From assembly GCF_003143775.1 (NCBI RefSeq), contig NZ_QFRJ01000011.1:1-64000 (forward strand): DNA of 64,000 bases, read 5' to 3'. This document shows, one piece after another, positions 45,200-53,695 of this stretch. Position numbers and translations under genes: made by a program. The notes below the pieces were generated by a model. The model was not told the DNA's origin, searched no databases, and saw only the letters and a program-made list of their open reading frames with translations. Origin of the DNA: Brumimicrobium oceani. Lineage in GTDB: Bacteria; Bacteroidota; Bacteroidia; Flavobacteriales_D; Crocinitomicaceae. Position 1 is the first letter of the stretch. Every line of letters starts with the position of its first letter.

Positions 45200-45822
45200 A
45201 AAAGTTAATTTTAATATTATTAATGGGTGTTTTTCTTGTTTCTTGCAAAAAAAAGCAAACCATCCACATTACAGCAAAAAATGCAGCTACAGGTGAACCT
45301 TATCCAGGTTTAACCTATTATGTGGTAACTTATACGAATATAAACGGTGGCACAAAATCCAAAACAGTTGCCACGGGTACACTGGATGCGAACGGCGAAG
45401 CGGTTGTTACTGAGCGATTACCCAAAAATAAAGGACGTGGAGTACGTGTAGTTGAACCGGAAAACTCCTGTTATAACAAGAATATACAATTGTATTTTAG
45501 TGAGGAGGATGGCGAAAACTTCAAAGCAGAGTTTGAATTTGCGGAGTGTGCGTATTTGACTATATCTGTTAATAATATAAACTGTCAAGGTTTAACCGAT
45601 AATATAATATTTGACATGCAACCAACATATGTAGAAGGTTTTAATAATATTATACCAAGAGAGGAGATGGGGTGCTATTCTAATACTTTTATAGAGTCAT
45701 CAGTACCTTTTGGTCAATGGGAAGCAACATGGGAAGTTACACGAAATAATTCAACAACATATCATGATACAACTTTTTTTATGAACATTAATGAACATCA
45801 TTTATTAACAATTAACTACTAA
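45196..45822 (+). CDS. Cassette 3 lipoprotein L9 (putative immunity)
   Basis: 208 residues, lipobox FLVSC (Cys17). The N-terminal module is a third type: IHITAKNAATGEPYPGLTYY, GTLDANGEAVVTERL. The C-terminal half is of the array type: CAYLTISVNNINCQGLTDN, EMGCYSNT, WEVTRNNSTTYHDTTF, end LTINY. The four family Cys are present (NSCY, ECAY, INCQ, MGCY). Overlaps the hydrolase end by four bases. Confidence 0.8.
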   Translation: MKKLILILLMGVFLVSCKKKQTIHITAKNAATGEPYPGLTYYVVTYTNINGGTKSKTVATGTLDANGEAVVTERLPKNKGRGVRVVEPENSCYNKNIQLYFSEEDGENFKAEFEFAECAYLTISVNNINCQGLTDNIIFDMQPTYVEGFNNIIPREEMGCYSNTFIESSVPFGQWEATWEVTRNNSTTYHDTTFFMNINEHHLLTINY

Positions 45823-45825
45823 TAA

Positions 45826-46560
45826 GTGCCTTTTGAAGCAATATACTGTGACCCCCAAACCTATCAATACATCAAGATGCAAGAATCCGTTGATGATGAT
45901 GATTTAGATGACACCTACCTTGTGCATACCCGAAACTTTATTCTCGACGAAGTAGAGGCGGATATCGTTTACCTACAAAATAAAACGATTGGTAAAAACC
46001 ACATCCAGTGGGACCCCAATTCTCGCTACAAAGCGTGGTATAAAGCTTATGACAAAGTAATTATTGGTGATACAATTACGCCAAAAACCAATCTTGGGCC
46101 TTTTATCATTGAGAAAACAGGAGAAGTAAACGCCTATGCTTGTAATGGTGTAGTGATGAAACCTGGTTTTCACACCCAACAAGGAAGCAAGTATCACGCA
46201 TTTGTGCATTGTGATGGTTGTTCAAGACCAAGAGAGCAAGGCATGAAAACAAATAATGGAGGTAGCAATGAAAGTAATGCTGACGAAAAGCTTGCTTTAC
46301 ATGTTGTTCCTAATAAGTCAGAAGATGATATCCATCAAAAAACAGTTTTAAAAGTCTATCCCAATCCATCGGATAATGGGTTTACCATTGAATTCCCTGA
46401 AATGAATGGTTTTTACATTATTACAAATACGAACGGAAAGCGCTTAAAAGAAAGTAAAGTATTATCCAAAACCATTTTCATTGAACTCCCAAAAGGGATT
46501 TATTTTGTGAAATGGAAGAGTACAAACGGAGTACAAACTAAAAAAATAATTGCATTATGA
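45826..46560 (+). pseudogene. Orphan C-terminal quarter of a cassette 3 hydrolase
   Basis: An open frame of 244 codons from a GTG, beginning inside the histidine block at PFEAIYCDPQTYQYIKMQES and running through NAYACNGVVMKPGFHTQQG to a complete sorting domain (VYPNPSDNGF ... QTKKIIAL). It is about 85-90 percent identical by eye to the end of the intact cassette 3 hydrolase. It lacks a signal peptide and catalytic Ser, so it is a remnant. It overlaps the L10 start by ATGA, keeping the effector-lipoprotein junction. Confidence 0.8.
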
Positions 46561-47192
46561 AAAAGTTACTTCTAATATTATTGGTTGGTTTATTTCTATT
46601 TTCCTGCAAAAAAGAACGCACCATCCACATCACTGCAAAAAATGCTGCCACAGGCGAAGGTTTTTCTGGTTTAGGTTTTATATTGAGAGAAACAAAAGGA
46701 TATGTAACCTCTACAGGAGAAGTTCAAAAAAAAGTGTATGAAGGAACATTAAACGCACAAGGCGAGGCGGTATTTAATTACAAGCTGAAAAATAATCGTT
46801 CTTATGTACTTACTACTTTAGTACCGGACGAAGAATTGTGTTACATTAATAATACATCTTACACATTAGCCAACACAGATGATAATTTTAAGTTTGATTT
46901 TCTTTTTGCGGAGTGTGCTTATTTGAAGTTTCGCTACCAAAACATAAATTGTCAAGGTCCTAATGACCATATAAAAGTAAAACGATATACGAACTTAGAT
47001 GATTATTCGGGATTCTTAATTGATGCAGAATATGAAGGTTGCAATGACTATACTATGCCAAATTTCACTGAAGTTCCAATGGGTCAGTGGATTTTTGAAT
47101 GGGATGTTACTAAAAATAATGTAACATCTGGTTTTTCTGATACAGTTTTTTTAAATGCCAATGAGCAAAAATATTATGAAATAAATTACTAA
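46557..47192 (+). CDS. Cassette 3 lipoprotein L10
   Basis: 211 residues, lipobox FLFSC (Cys17). N-terminal module IHITAKNAATGEGFSGLGF, then GTLNAQGEAVFNYKLKNNRS. C-terminal half CAYLKFRYQNINCQGPNDHI, YEGCNDYT, WDVTKNNVTSGFSDTVF, end YEINY. The four family Cys are kept. Coupled by ATGA to the orphan module upstream and flush with L11 downstream. Confidence 0.8.
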   Translation: MKKLLLILLVGLFLFSCKKERTIHITAKNAATGEGFSGLGFILRETKGYVTSTGEVQKKVYEGTLNAQGEAVFNYKLKNNRSYVLTTLVPDEELCYINNTSYTLANTDDNFKFDFLFAECAYLKFRYQNINCQGPNDHIKVKRYTNLDDYSGFLIDAEYEGCNDYTMPNFTEVPMGQWIFEWDVTKNNVTSGFSDTVFLNANEQKYYEINY

Positions 47193-47807
47193 ATGAAGTA
47201 TCTGCTCATCATATCGTTACTTGTGTTTTTTTCCTGCAAAAAAGAACGCACATTCCACATCACTGCGAAAAACGCAGCTACAGGAGAACCTTACCCAGGA
47301 TTAAGCTATGAAATTCAACGCAGTTGGAGCGGGGCATTTGAAAATAAATATAAATCTGTTGGGTCTGGCGTGCTAGATGCCAATGGAGAGGCCTTTTTTA
47401 CAAAAAGACTTCATGATAATTCTTCCTATTCTATCTCTGTAGCACCACCACCGAATACTTGTTATATTAGTGATTCTGATCTACATGCTGGAGGTGATAA
47501 GAATTTTGATGCTGCATTTGAGTTTGCGGAATGTGCTTATTTGAAGTTAAAAATTAAAAATGTTAATTGTGAGAGTCCTAATGATGAGATGTCACTTTAT
47601 CAGGGGAATCAAATAGGAAGCTTTAATTATACTCAACCATGGGAGCATAATGGATGTACTTTTTGGGAATCCAATGGATATTCCAATATTCCGATGGGAG
47701 AGCAATACTATAAGTGGGAAGTTACACGCAACAACATTACAACTACTTATTATGATACTATTTATTTGAATGCAGGAGAATATCGAACCTACGAAATCAA
47801 TTACTAA
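47193..47807 (+). CDS. Cassette 3 lipoprotein L11, a cross-cassette mosaic
   Basis: 204 residues, lipobox VFFSC (Cys15). The N-terminal module is cassette 3 type (FHITAKNAATGEPYPGLSYE). The C-terminal half is the L1/L6 type of cassette 1: CAYLKLKIKNVNCESPNDEM, HNGCTFWESNGYSNIPMGEQ, YYKWEVTRNN, end YEINY. The switch falls near the second Cys. This is the clearest sign of exchange between cassettes. Confidence 0.82.
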   Translation: MKYLLIISLLVFFSCKKERTFHITAKNAATGEPYPGLSYEIQRSWSGAFENKYKSVGSGVLDANGEAFFTKRLHDNSSYSISVAPPPNTCYISDSDLHAGGDKNFDAAFEFAECAYLKLKIKNVNCESPNDEMSLYQGNQIGSFNYTQPWEHNGCTFWESNGYSNIPMGEQYYKWEVTRNNITTTYYDTIYLNAGEYRTYEINY

Positions 47808-48117
47808 ATGAAATACTTCATCCTCATAGCGTTACTTCTGTTCGTTTGTTGCAAAAAGAAGCAAAAAAACATCAATCAACGAAGATTTGCAAATCAAATT
47901 GATTCCAAACCCCAACTCTGGTAATTTTATTTTTGAAATTAATCAAGCAAATCCTAAAGGATCTTTATACGTTTATGGTGTAGATGGTAAGTTGTATTAT
48001 GAGCAATTCGTAAACCAAACTCAAACGCGTCTTGATATATCGCTGAGAAATGACTTGTATTTAGCAGTTTATAAAACACACACAGAAATGCAAACAACAA
48101 AATTAATAATAAACTAA
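47808..48117 (+). pseudogene. Lipoprotein signal peptide L12 fused by deletion to an orphan sorting domain
   Basis: ATG at 47808 codes a lipoprotein leader (YFILIALLLFVCCKKKQKN), then runs out of frame and stops at 47922-47924. From about 47876 the DNA in another frame codes EDLQIKLIPNPNSGNFIFEI and a full cassette 1-type sorting domain ending TTKLIIN at 48117. A deletion has joined the start of one lipoprotein gene to the end of a hydrolase gene. Confidence 0.8.
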
Positions 48118-48323
48118 TGAAATATTTAACTTAAATCTTATTAATACTCTTCTTTGCAACCTCCTGCAAGAAAAAAACATCTGTAGTTATCCAAGCACAA
48201 GATTATATTACTGGTGATGGAACAGCCTATGCAGGTCAAGAATACGCCGTCTCTGAATCATGGACACCTGTATTTGAAATGAAATCTAAAATTGTGGCAA
48301 CAGGATTTTCTGATGAAAATTGA
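48117..48323 (+). pseudogene. Decayed cassette 1-type lipoprotein L13
   Basis: ATG at 48117 overlaps the upstream TAA. Codon 6 is a stop (MKYLT then TAA). The same frame then reads ILLILFFATSCKKKTSV, AQDYITGDGTAYAGQEYAVS and IVATGFSDEN before a TGA at 48321-48323, where intact copies continue with GFLDxNGKASF. Both an early nonsense codon and loss of the C-terminal half are visible. Confidence 0.85.
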
Positions 48324-48408
48324 CACTTTGAATTATTTTCGTTAACTTTCTGACTGAGTTAATCATTCATAAACAAATAATTAGGAAATACTTACTACAA
48401 AACAACCA

Positions 48409-48531
48409 ATGGCACACAAGAAAATTAATTATGTATTAATCCTATTTCTCGCAGTTCTGCTACTGGCAGGCTGCAAGAAAAAATCGAAGGAATATACTAC
48501 GGTAATATGGGAGGTTGTAAATCTCGTGTAA
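48409..48531 (+). CDS. Short lipoprotein leader-like frame, probably a remnant
   Basis: 40 codons: an ATG, a hydrophobic leader YVLILFLAVLLLAGC with Cys22, KKKSKEYTTVIWE and a stop. A complete lipobox with almost no mature protein suggests another truncated lipoprotein at the right border of the locus, though a genuine micro-lipoprotein cannot be excluded. Confidence 0.45.
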   Translation: MAHKKINYVLILFLAVLLLAGCKKKSKEYTTVIWEVVNLV

Positions 48532-48770
48532 TAAAAATTCATTTGGAGGGAAATTTTCCACGGGCTGAAAGCCCAGCTCAATTCAGCAGGATGCAACGCG
48601 TCCTGCTGAAATTAAACATTTTTTTTTGCGCTCTGAAGGAACAACTCAATTTCAACAAAAATCCCGAACCAACATACCATGTCAATTCGGGACTTTAAAT
48701 ATTTCATAAAACGCTACTATGCAGCTGAACTGCTGCGACGTTTTTTTTATTAAATTCAGCAAAAGGCGAA
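48532..48770. other. Gap with hairpins at the right border of the accessory locus
   Basis: No gene. A terminator-like hairpin is listed separately. A second one, TCCCGAA (48662-48668) with TTCGGGA (48686-48692), follows. GGGCT-GAA-AGCCC near 48562-48574 is a small third hairpin. Confidence 0.55.
48582..48627. terminator. Hairpin followed by a T-run closing the accessory locus
   Basis: TTCAGCAGGA (48582-48591), 9-base loop, TCCTGCTGAA (48601-48610), then ATTAAACA and a run of nine or ten T. This is a good candidate rho-independent terminator for plus-strand transcription. The hairpin sequence itself may be a dispersed repeat. Confidence 0.6.
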
Positions 48771-50663
48771 CTACTCCCCTTTCCTCATCTTCTTCATTTC
48801 TGCAATTTTATCTTTAAGGGTCATTTCGTCTTCTTGAGCATTGTCTGAATCACCTTCAAAACTTGAATTGACTTCAATTACATTATCCTCAGTTTTCTCC
48901 TCTTCTTTAGTTTCTTCTCTTTTGGATTCTTCTTTTTTATCTGCTTCTGCAGCAGCCATAAATTTTGGAGTACTTCCATATTTGGCAGCTCCTAAACGTG
49001 GTTCTTTTTCTTCCTTTTTCGCTTTTACAGGCGTTTCTTCTACTTCCTCACTTGATGCTGAAGTGCTCACTTCTTTTTCAACTTTCTCTTTTGTTGAACT
49101 ATCAACTGGTAAATAAGCAGATTTCGCTTGTCCATACTTCGAAGCGGCACTTTTTCGTGGTTCAGCTGCAGGAGTTTCGATTACCTTCCTTGTTGGATTG
49201 TACTCTTTTTCTTCATTCTCACTCTCTTTCTCACTCTGTAACTCATCCTCAACCGGCAAATAAGCAGATTTCGCTTGACCATATTTTGAAGCTGCACTTT
49301 TTCTTGGTTTGTCAGCTGCAGGAGTTTCGATTACTCTGCGCGTAGGATTGTATTCTTTCTTTTCACTTCTGCTCTCACTCTGACTCTCGCTCTGAACATC
49401 ACTCTGCAAAGTCGTTTCTTCGTTTACTTGTTCTTCAACAGCTCTTTCAACTTTTTTACGTTTTTCTCTTCTCACACCTCTTGGCTTAGGCGTAATTCCA
49501 TCCGCTTCATCTTCAGAGTTGTCATATTTTTTTGACCCAGCAAAAACTTGAAATTGACGTAAACTACACTCAAGATTACCATTGAAAACCTTAATTTTTC
49601 TGCTTGGTCTTAATCCAATATTCTTTAAGGCATCAATATTAGAAGAAACTACCCAGCAATCATATCCTAAGAATTTTTGCTTGAATAAATCACCCATTGC
49701 TGTGTACAATTCTTCAACCTCTTCTCCCATTCGCTCTCCGTAAGGCGGATTACAAATCATGATTCCTTTATCGTCTGGCGCTTCAAGCTCCAAAGCATCT
49801 TTAATGTCCCAAGTCACCATGTTACCAATTGGTGCCATGCGGCTGTTTCTTCGTGCTTTTTTCACCATTTCACCGTCGATATCCGAAGCTAAAATGTCAA
49901 ATCCTAATTTCACAGGTCGACTATTTCCTTCCGCTTTCACTCTTTCCCATGCTTCAGCATCAAAAGACTTGAAATTTTTAAATGCGAAATGACTTCTTTC
50001 TATCATTGCAGGAATATCTGCTGCCCAAAGCGCGGCTTCAATTGCAATAGTTCCAGAACCACACATTGGGTCTATTAATGTTGATTTTCTGTCCCATCCA
50101 GACATGCGTAAAATTCCCGCCGCCAAAACTTCGTTCATTGGCGCATCACCCACTTCTTGTCGGTAACCCCTTTGAAATAAAGGAACTCCACTTGTATTTA
50201 ATGAGATAACAACATTTCTTTCCTTAATGTAAACATCAAACATCACTTGTGGTGATTTCAAATTGACATCGGGTCTTACGTCATCACATTTCTCTCTAAA
50301 AACATCTGCAATCGCATCTTTCACTACCAAGAAAGGATATTGCGTGTGTGTGAAAATTGTTGAGAAAACTGCACCTTTTACAGCGAAAGTTTTGTTGACA
50401 TCAAAATAGGCTGTCCAATCAATTTTCTTGGCTGCCTTATATAAATCTTCTTCTTTATAAATGTTGAAAGAATGTACTTTAACAAGAACTGAAATAGCCA
50501 ATCTACAACGGTAATTTAGGCGATAAACATCTTCCCAGTTTCCGTTCAATTGCACAGCACGATTTAAAACCTCTACTTTATCATATCCCAATTCATTCAA
50601 TTCGTCTTTGAGTAGTTCTTCAAATCCGAAAAGTGTTTTTACAGTTATTACTAAATCTTTCAT
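48771..50663 (-). CDS. THUMP-domain class I SAM-dependent RNA methyltransferase (RlmL-like) with long repetitive tail
   Basis: 630 residues. The first ~385 form the usual enzyme: an N-terminal THUMP/ferredoxin-like part, the SAM site LIDPMCGSGTIAIEAALWAA and the catalytic MICNPPYGERMGEE (NPPY). It should make m2G or a related base in rRNA or tRNA. The last ~245 residues are an added low-complexity Glu/Lys/Ser tail holding two copies of a ~38-residue unit (KEYNPTRRVIETPAA, then PRKSAASKYGQAKSAYLPV). The tail is unusual for the family and may bind RNA or protein. The neighbouring UPF0126 gene lies 5 bases upstream on the same strand. Confidence 0.88.
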   Translation of the reverse strand: MKDLVITVKTLFGFEELLKDELNELGYDKVEVLNRAVQLNGNWEDVYRLNYRCRLAISVLVKVHSFNIYKEEDLYKAAKKIDWTAYFDVNKTFAVKGAVFSTIFTHTQYPFLVVKDAIADVFREKCDDVRPDVNLKSPQVMFDVYIKERNVVISLNTSGVPLFQRGYRQEVGDAPMNEVLAAGILRMSGWDRKSTLIDPMCGSGTIAIEAALWAADIPAMIERSHFAFKNFKSFDAEAWERVKAEGNSRPVKLGFDILASDIDGEMVKKARRNSRMAPIGNMVTWDIKDALELEAPDDKGIMICNPPYGERMGEEVEELYTAMGDLFKQKFLGYDCWVVSSNIDALKNIGLRPSRKIKVFNGNLECSLRQFQVFAGSKKYDNSEDEADGITPKPRGVRREKRKKVERAVEEQVNEETTLQSDVQSESQSESRSEKKEYNPTRRVIETPAADKPRKSAASKYGQAKSAYLPVEDELQSEKESENEEKEYNPTRKVIETPAAEPRKSAASKYGQAKSAYLPVDSSTKEKVEKEVSTSASSEEVEETPVKAKKEEKEPRLGAAKYGSTPKFMAAAEADKKEESKREETKEEEKTEDNVIEVNSSFEGDSDNAQEDEMTLKDKIAEMKKMRKGE

Positions 50664-50668
50664 TTTTA

Positions 50669-51274
50669 TTATTTAAATTCTCTTATTAATGGAAGCTTCC
50701 ATGAAAATAGCACTGCTAAAGTTCTAAATGCAATGATGAAAGCCATGCTGGACCACAAAAGCCAAGTTGTATCTCCATGACCAGAATAATAGCCCACGAA
50801 ATAAAATGTACCTCCCAGCAAGCAAGGTATGGCATATATTTCTTTTTTAAAAATCAGCGGAATTTCATTACACAACACATCACGCAGTAATCCACCAAAA
50901 GTGGCAGAAATCATCCCTAAGAAAACTGCTGTAATTGCCAAAGCATCAAGAGACAATCCTTTTTGAACCCCCAAAATAGTGAACACCGAAATTCCTACGG
51001 TGTCAAAGATAGACAATGTTCTTCTCCAAGACCGTAATTTTTTACGAAAAATCATTCCTACAGTAGCGCCCGCAATTACGACCAGCAATTGAGAAAGTGA
51101 TGTCATCCAAGCTACGTCTGCATTGAGAAGTAAATCCCTTATGGTTCCACCCCCTAGGGCAGTGATGAATGCGATGATGTATCCACCAAGAATATCAAGG
51201 TTTCTATTGGCGGCCGTTAGCATTCCACTAATTGCGAACGCAAACAATCCTATATAGTCTAAAACTTCGAGCAT
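50669..51274 (-). CDS. UPF0126/TRIC-like membrane protein
   Basis: 201 residues with about seven helices in two repeats. Each repeat has a glycine-rich motif: ALGGGTIRDLLL and ATFGGLLRDVLCNEIPLIF. The GG(T/L)xRD(x)L signature is typical of YicG/YadS-type proteins, which are related to trimeric intracellular cation channels or transport glycine. Five bases separate it from the methyltransferase gene, so the two are co-transcribed; no functional link is obvious. Confidence 0.85.
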   Translation of the reverse strand: MLEVLDYIGLFAFAISGMLTAANRNLDILGGYIIAFITALGGGTIRDLLLNADVAWMTSLSQLLVVIAGATVGMIFRKKLRSWRRTLSIFDTVGISVFTILGVQKGLSLDALAITAVFLGMISATFGGLLRDVLCNEIPLIFKKEIYAIPCLLGGTFYFVGYYSGHGDTTWLLWSSMAFIIAFRTLAVLFSWKLPLIREFK

Positions 51275-51314
51275 TTATTAATTTTTCGTATTTTCCCTTT
51301 CTAAGCTAAAATCT

Positions 51315-51322
51315 TATATTTG
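51315..51322 (+). promoter_or_regulatory. -7 promoter element for the patatin gene
   Basis: TATATTTG, a perfect TAnnTTTG, 28 bases before the TTG start. Confidence 0.5.
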
Positions 51323-51349
51323 CCTACAAATAAACTCATTTAATACAGC

Positions 51350-53641
51350 TTGAAAGACAAGATTTTACTTTTTTTATTTGTTTTTGGCGTATACTGCTCT
51401 ACAAATGTCTTGGCCCAACGCGTTGGAGTTGTTCTAAGTGGCGGCGGGGCAACAGGTTTGGCACATATTGGTGTGCTCCAAGCTTTGGAAGAAGCTGAAA
51501 TCCCAATTGACTATATTTCAGGAACAAGTGCAGGTGCTTTGATTGGTGCTTTGTATGCTTCGGGGTATTCTCCAGACGAAATTAAAGCCTATATTTTATC
51601 TGAACATTTTAGCAAAATGACTTCTGGTGATGTCTCAAAAGAAGAGCGTTTTTTACTGCGAGAGAAATCGAATGATGCTTCCATGCTAAACATTAATTTT
51701 GCAAAAGACAGTATTTTCGTAAAATCACTTCCCACAAATTTCCTTACACCTTCCTATTTAGATTTCGAAACCATGCGTTTAATTGGTCACACAGGAGCCG
51801 CAGTTGGAAAAGATTTTGATTCGCTTTTTATTCCTTTTCGTTGTGTTGCATCAGATATTTATGAAAAAGAGAGTGTAATTTTCAGAAAAGGTGACTTAAA
51901 TGCCGCAGTTCGTGCCTCGATGACTTATCCTTTTTACGTCAATCCCATTCGAATTGATGGAAAGCTATTTTTTGACGGTGGACTGTACAACAATTTCCCA
52001 GCGGATGTGCTTTACCAAGAATTTCCCGTCGATTATATCGTAGGAAGCAATGTTTCCATTAACGCAGCTCCCCCAAACGAAGACGATATCATTAGCCAGA
52101 TCACCACGATGTTTGTTCAAAAAACCAACTTTGCTCTTCCCTGCACTTATGGAGTGATTATCGAACCTGAAACCAGCTTAGGAACTTTTGATTTTGACAA
52201 AGCAGAAGAAGCCATTCAAAGTGGATATGATGCCGCTCAGGTATACTTAGACAGTATTCTCCCCAATGTTGATGACAGAATTAAAATAAGTGAACTCGAA
52301 GAAAGAAGGTTGGCATTTCGTAAGAAAATAAAACCCATTAAAATAAGTTCTATTGATGTGAGCTCCTATGTTCCAGCAGACGTTTCCTTTGTTGAAGACA
52401 ACTTTAAAAAAGACAGCTTAAAAGAGCCACTAACCTTAGAAGACTTTAAAAAACGCTATTATCGCGCATATGCCACCCATCAAATCAAATATATTTTCCC
52501 CACGTTGAAGAAAGCAAGTGACTCCACTTATGCACTAAAACTGGATGTGACTAAGCAAAAACCCTTTACATTGAGCGTTGGTGGACATTTCTCCTCTCGT
52601 CCGGTAAATACAGCCTACATAGGTTTGTCTTACTGGGATTTAGGAAAAGGAGCTGTTGGACTGCATGGAGAGGCGTATTTCGGAAAGTTTTATGGTTCTA
52701 CAAAAATCAAAATTGACTACGACCTTCCCACCTTATTTCCTATCAGAATAAGTCCATTTTTTGTTTTAAACAGGTGGGATTATTACCGCAGTTCATCCAC
52801 TTTTTTCGAAGACATCAACCCTTCTTTCTTAATTCAAAATGAAATGTATTATGGTTTAACTGCCGCGATGTCGACAACCAGTAACGGGAAAACATCAGCA
52901 GAAATCAAGATATTTGAAAACACAGATCAATACTATCAAACATTAGATTTTTCGGAAAGTGACACTGCCGACGTAACTACTTTTATTGGGGAGTCGCTTG
53001 CTTTAAATTTCGAATACAACACCTTAAACAGAAAACAATTTGCTTCAAAAGGGGCTTTTTTCAAAACAAGCATTCGATATGTACAAGGAAAAGAGAACAG
53101 TGTTTCCGGAAACACACCTGACCAAGAATACGACTTAAGAAGACAACACCGGTGGATCAATGCTTCGGTAGAAGGTCAGAAGTTTTTCGATGTCAGTCCT
53201 TTTTTCAAGGTAGGAGTCTATGGAAAAGCCGTTTTAAATTCTCAATCACTTTTCGCCAATTACACGGCTTCTATTCTCAACATGACGGAGTTTTCACCTC
53301 TTCCAGACAGCCGGGCTTTATTTATGAGCGAATATCGTGCACCACAATTTGTTGGTGGAGGTGTAAATTTAATTTTCAATTACAACCGCTTTCTTGAATT
53401 TAGGATAGAACCATACTTCTTTCAACCCTTTAGACAAATTATTCGGTTCCAAGATGAGGATGATTTTGGTTATTCTGACTTGTTCGAGGAAGGTTTACCG
53501 ATGGTGGGAGCTTCTTTAATTTTTCATTCCCCAATAGGTCCGTTAAGGATTTCATCAAACTATTTTCCCAAACAAGACCAGCCTTTCATTACCCAGCTTA
53601 GCTTTGGTTATGTGCTTTTTAACGACCGTTCAATTCGTTAG
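51350..53641 (+). CDS. Patatin-like phospholipase fused to a BamA-type beta-barrel
   Basis: 763 residues from a TTG, with a signal peptide (ILLFLFVFGVYCSTNVLAQ). The patatin domain (about 25-320) has the oxyanion loop VVLSGGGATGLAHIG, the nucleophile GTSAGALIG and the dyad aspartate FDGGLYNNFP. A POTRA-like segment follows, then a ~400-residue surface-antigen barrel ending in SFGYVLFNDRSIR. This is the layout of PlpD-type (type V secretion) lipases. In this phylum the enzyme may stay attached to the outer membrane. It likely cleaves phospholipids. The peptide deformylase gene follows after 54 bases. Confidence 0.9.
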   Translation: MKDKILLFLFVFGVYCSTNVLAQRVGVVLSGGGATGLAHIGVLQALEEAEIPIDYISGTSAGALIGALYASGYSPDEIKAYILSEHFSKMTSGDVSKEERFLLREKSNDASMLNINFAKDSIFVKSLPTNFLTPSYLDFETMRLIGHTGAAVGKDFDSLFIPFRCVASDIYEKESVIFRKGDLNAAVRASMTYPFYVNPIRIDGKLFFDGGLYNNFPADVLYQEFPVDYIVGSNVSINAAPPNEDDIISQITTMFVQKTNFALPCTYGVIIEPETSLGTFDFDKAEEAIQSGYDAAQVYLDSILPNVDDRIKISELEERRLAFRKKIKPIKISSIDVSSYVPADVSFVEDNFKKDSLKEPLTLEDFKKRYYRAYATHQIKYIFPTLKKASDSTYALKLDVTKQKPFTLSVGGHFSSRPVNTAYIGLSYWDLGKGAVGLHGEAYFGKFYGSTKIKIDYDLPTLFPIRISPFFVLNRWDYYRSSSTFFEDINPSFLIQNEMYYGLTAAMSTTSNGKTSAEIKIFENTDQYYQTLDFSESDTADVTTFIGESLALNFEYNTLNRKQFASKGAFFKTSIRYVQGKENSVSGNTPDQEYDLRRQHRWINASVEGQKFFDVSPFFKVGVYGKAVLNSQSLFANYTASILNMTEFSPLPDSRALFMSEYRAPQFVGGGVNLIFNYNRFLEFRIEPYFFQPFRQIIRFQDEDDFGYSDLFEEGLPMVGASLIFHSPIGPLRISSNYFPKQDQPFITQLSFGYVLFNDRSIR

Positions 53642-53671
53642 TGAAATTAAGCTTTTGTCCTTTTGAATTAT

Positions 53672-53679
53672 TACTTTTG
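53672..53679 (+). promoter_or_regulatory. -7 promoter element for peptide deformylase
   Basis: TACTTTTG fits TAnnTTTG, 16 bases before the def ATG. TTTG boxes at 53654 and just after are closer than the usual 19-21 base spacing. Confidence 0.4.
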
Positions 53680-53695
53680 TAAAAATTATTAAAGT

